Positions 36,058 through 36,917 of a stretch of 36,917 nt of DNA are shown in pieces (within the stretch, counting starts at the first letter, position 1; each line of letters begins with the position of its first letter). The notes beneath the pieces were generated by a model that worked only from the letters and a program-made list of their open reading frames with translations, was not told the origin of the DNA and made no database searches. The DNA comes from Gemmatimonadota bacterium. GTDB lineage: Bacteria; Gemmatimonadota; Gemmatimonadetes; Longimicrobiales; Gaopeijiaceae. The position numbers were made by a program, and so were the translations under genes. The DNA lies in assembly GCA_029879725.1 (NCBI GenBank), contig JAOUPR010000034.1:1-36917 (forward strand), written 5' to 3'.

Positions 36058-36813
36058 ATGAAGATGAAGCTTCGGACAATGGTCGCTCTGGTCGGTCTCG
36101 TCATGGTGTTTCCGGAGAGCTCGACCGCACAGATCGCCTTCGGGGGCTACTACAGTGCGGCGCGTGACACGACGGTGATCAACGTGTCCGGCATGGGCGA
36201 GGTGATCGTACCGCCCTCGCGCGCGATCGTATTCTTCGAGCTCAGTTCGAGGGAGAGCGTGCCTTCCGCCGCGGCCCAGGCGAACGAGGTGCTCCACACA
36301 GCCGTTGCCGAGGCGCTGGAGGGGCTCGGGTACTCCCGGGATCAGGTCGTCCCATGGGGCTACGGTGCCGGACAGAGCAACGACATGATGAGAGGCGCGA
36401 GACCTCCAGGATCCGAGATCGTGCCGAGTTATGAAGTGCGATACGGAGTTCGCGTCACGGTGGAGCCTGTCGAGCGTTTGAACGAGATCGTGTCGGCAGC
36501 GATGGCCGCAGGTGTGAAGGCCGTTCCGATGGTGCTCTTCCAGGTCGCCGACGAGGAGGATGCACGTCGAAGAGCCACGCGGCTTGCCGTATCCCGAGCC
36601 CGTGCGGATGCGGAAGCGATAGCGGAGGCAGCGGGAGGTCGCCTGGGCGCTCTGGTGGGGATCAGCACGTTTCCGGAGTACGATCGGTCGATGATGGGCA
36701 ACCGCTTCTTCTCAGGGGGATTCCCGGGCCAGGGCGTACAACTGATCCCATCCGATCTCACCGTGCGCCAGTCGATCCACGGCGTCTGGATTTTCGAGCC
36801 GGGCGGGGAGTGA
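36058..36813 (+). CDS. SIMPL-domain (DUF541) secreted protein
   Basis: A 251-residue exported protein with signal peptide MKMKLRTMVALVGLVMVFPESSTAQ. The mature part reads TTVINVSGMGEVIVPPSRAIVFFELSSRE, then YEVRYGVRVTVEPVERLNEIVSAAMAAGVKAV, then RRATRLAVSRARADAEAIAEAAGGRLGALVGIS, the three successive parts of the SIMPL/DUF541 fold. Family members are periplasmic or lipoprotein oligomers linked to oxidative or envelope stress, without a set activity. Two starts fit: ATG 36058 with GGAG 7 bases ahead, or ATG 36064 with AGGAG 8 bases ahead. Base use is less GC-extreme than in the genes left of 33 kb. The last 104 bases of the window after it hold no recognisable feature. Confidence 0.88.
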   Translation: MKMKLRTMVALVGLVMVFPESSTAQIAFGGYYSAARDTTVINVSGMGEVIVPPSRAIVFFELSSRESVPSAAAQANEVLHTAVAEALEGLGYSRDQVVPWGYGAGQSNDMMRGARPPGSEIVPSYEVRYGVRVTVEPVERLNEIVSAAMAAGVKAVPMVLFQVADEEDARRRATRLAVSRARADAEAIAEAAGGRLGALVGISTFPEYDRSMMGNRFFSGGFPGQGVQLIPSDLTVRQSIHGVWIFEPGGE

Positions 36814-36917
36814 CGTCGGGGCGGGACGTCGGGGAGTCGTAGCGGACGGACAGGCGAGGCGGACTCGGGGCGGCGTTGTGGTGCCGCGCGTGTCTGTGCG
36901 CGTGGGGTGGGGGGGAG

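Overview
The window is very GC-rich DNA (by eye near 70 %) with dense gene packing, frequent GTG starts and many 1-4 base stop/start overlaps. There is no rRNA, tRNA or single-copy taxonomic marker beyond ligA. The mix of secreted amidohydrolases, M28 peptidases, a quinoprotein/GMC dehydrogenase cluster, BNR-repeat proteins, a DUF6632-like protein and many lipoproteins with Ala-rich lipoboxes fits a free-living or host-associated heterotroph such as a Gemmatimonadota member. That assignment is inference from gene content only.

Layout. (1) 1-7242: a leftward set thrB, thrC, DUF917 and hyuA (running off the left edge) is divergent from a rightward pair, an AroM-family protein and an OPT-type transporter. 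Together they suggest import and breakdown of a peptide- or hydantoin-like nitrogen source beside threonine synthesis. (2) 7249-12022: a leftward, overlapping set ligA, polX and a Ca2+/Na+ antiporter. (3) 12201-15151: a secreted amidohydrolase, a strong hairpin and a class V aminotransferase-fold enzyme. (4) 15302-28011: a long rightward run of an ECF sigma factor, a membrane anti-sigma-like protein, a YbjQ protein, PBP4-type DacB, a membrane M28 peptidase, a CehA-type PHP hydrolase, a secreted PA-M28 protein, a PQQ dehydrogenase, a Tat gluconate-dehydrogenase-subunit-3 protein and a GMC oxidoreductase. Most junctions overlap. The run looks devoted to the envelope, peptide scavenging and periplasmic oxidation. 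(5) 28082-32906: a lipoprotein, a MerR/TipAS regulator with a recognisable MerR-type promoter, a lipoprotein made of four precisely spaced Cys/His repeats, a DinB-like protein and a second secreted amidohydrolase. (6) 33143-36917: a decayed BNR/VPS10-like gene, a tyrosine recombinase bracketed by a 9-bp direct repeat, and two genes (DUF6632-like and SIMPL) whose codon use looks less GC-biased.

No gene-free stretch exceeds about 250 bases. The best candidates for something undescribed are the four-repeat CH..HGD..C lipoprotein at 29866, the three-gene quinoprotein/GMC oxidase module at 23829-28011, and the HyuA/DUF917/AroM/OPT module around thrBC. The right end appears to be a site of gene decay and integration. 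I see no CRISPR array, phage structural gene or canonical defence system.
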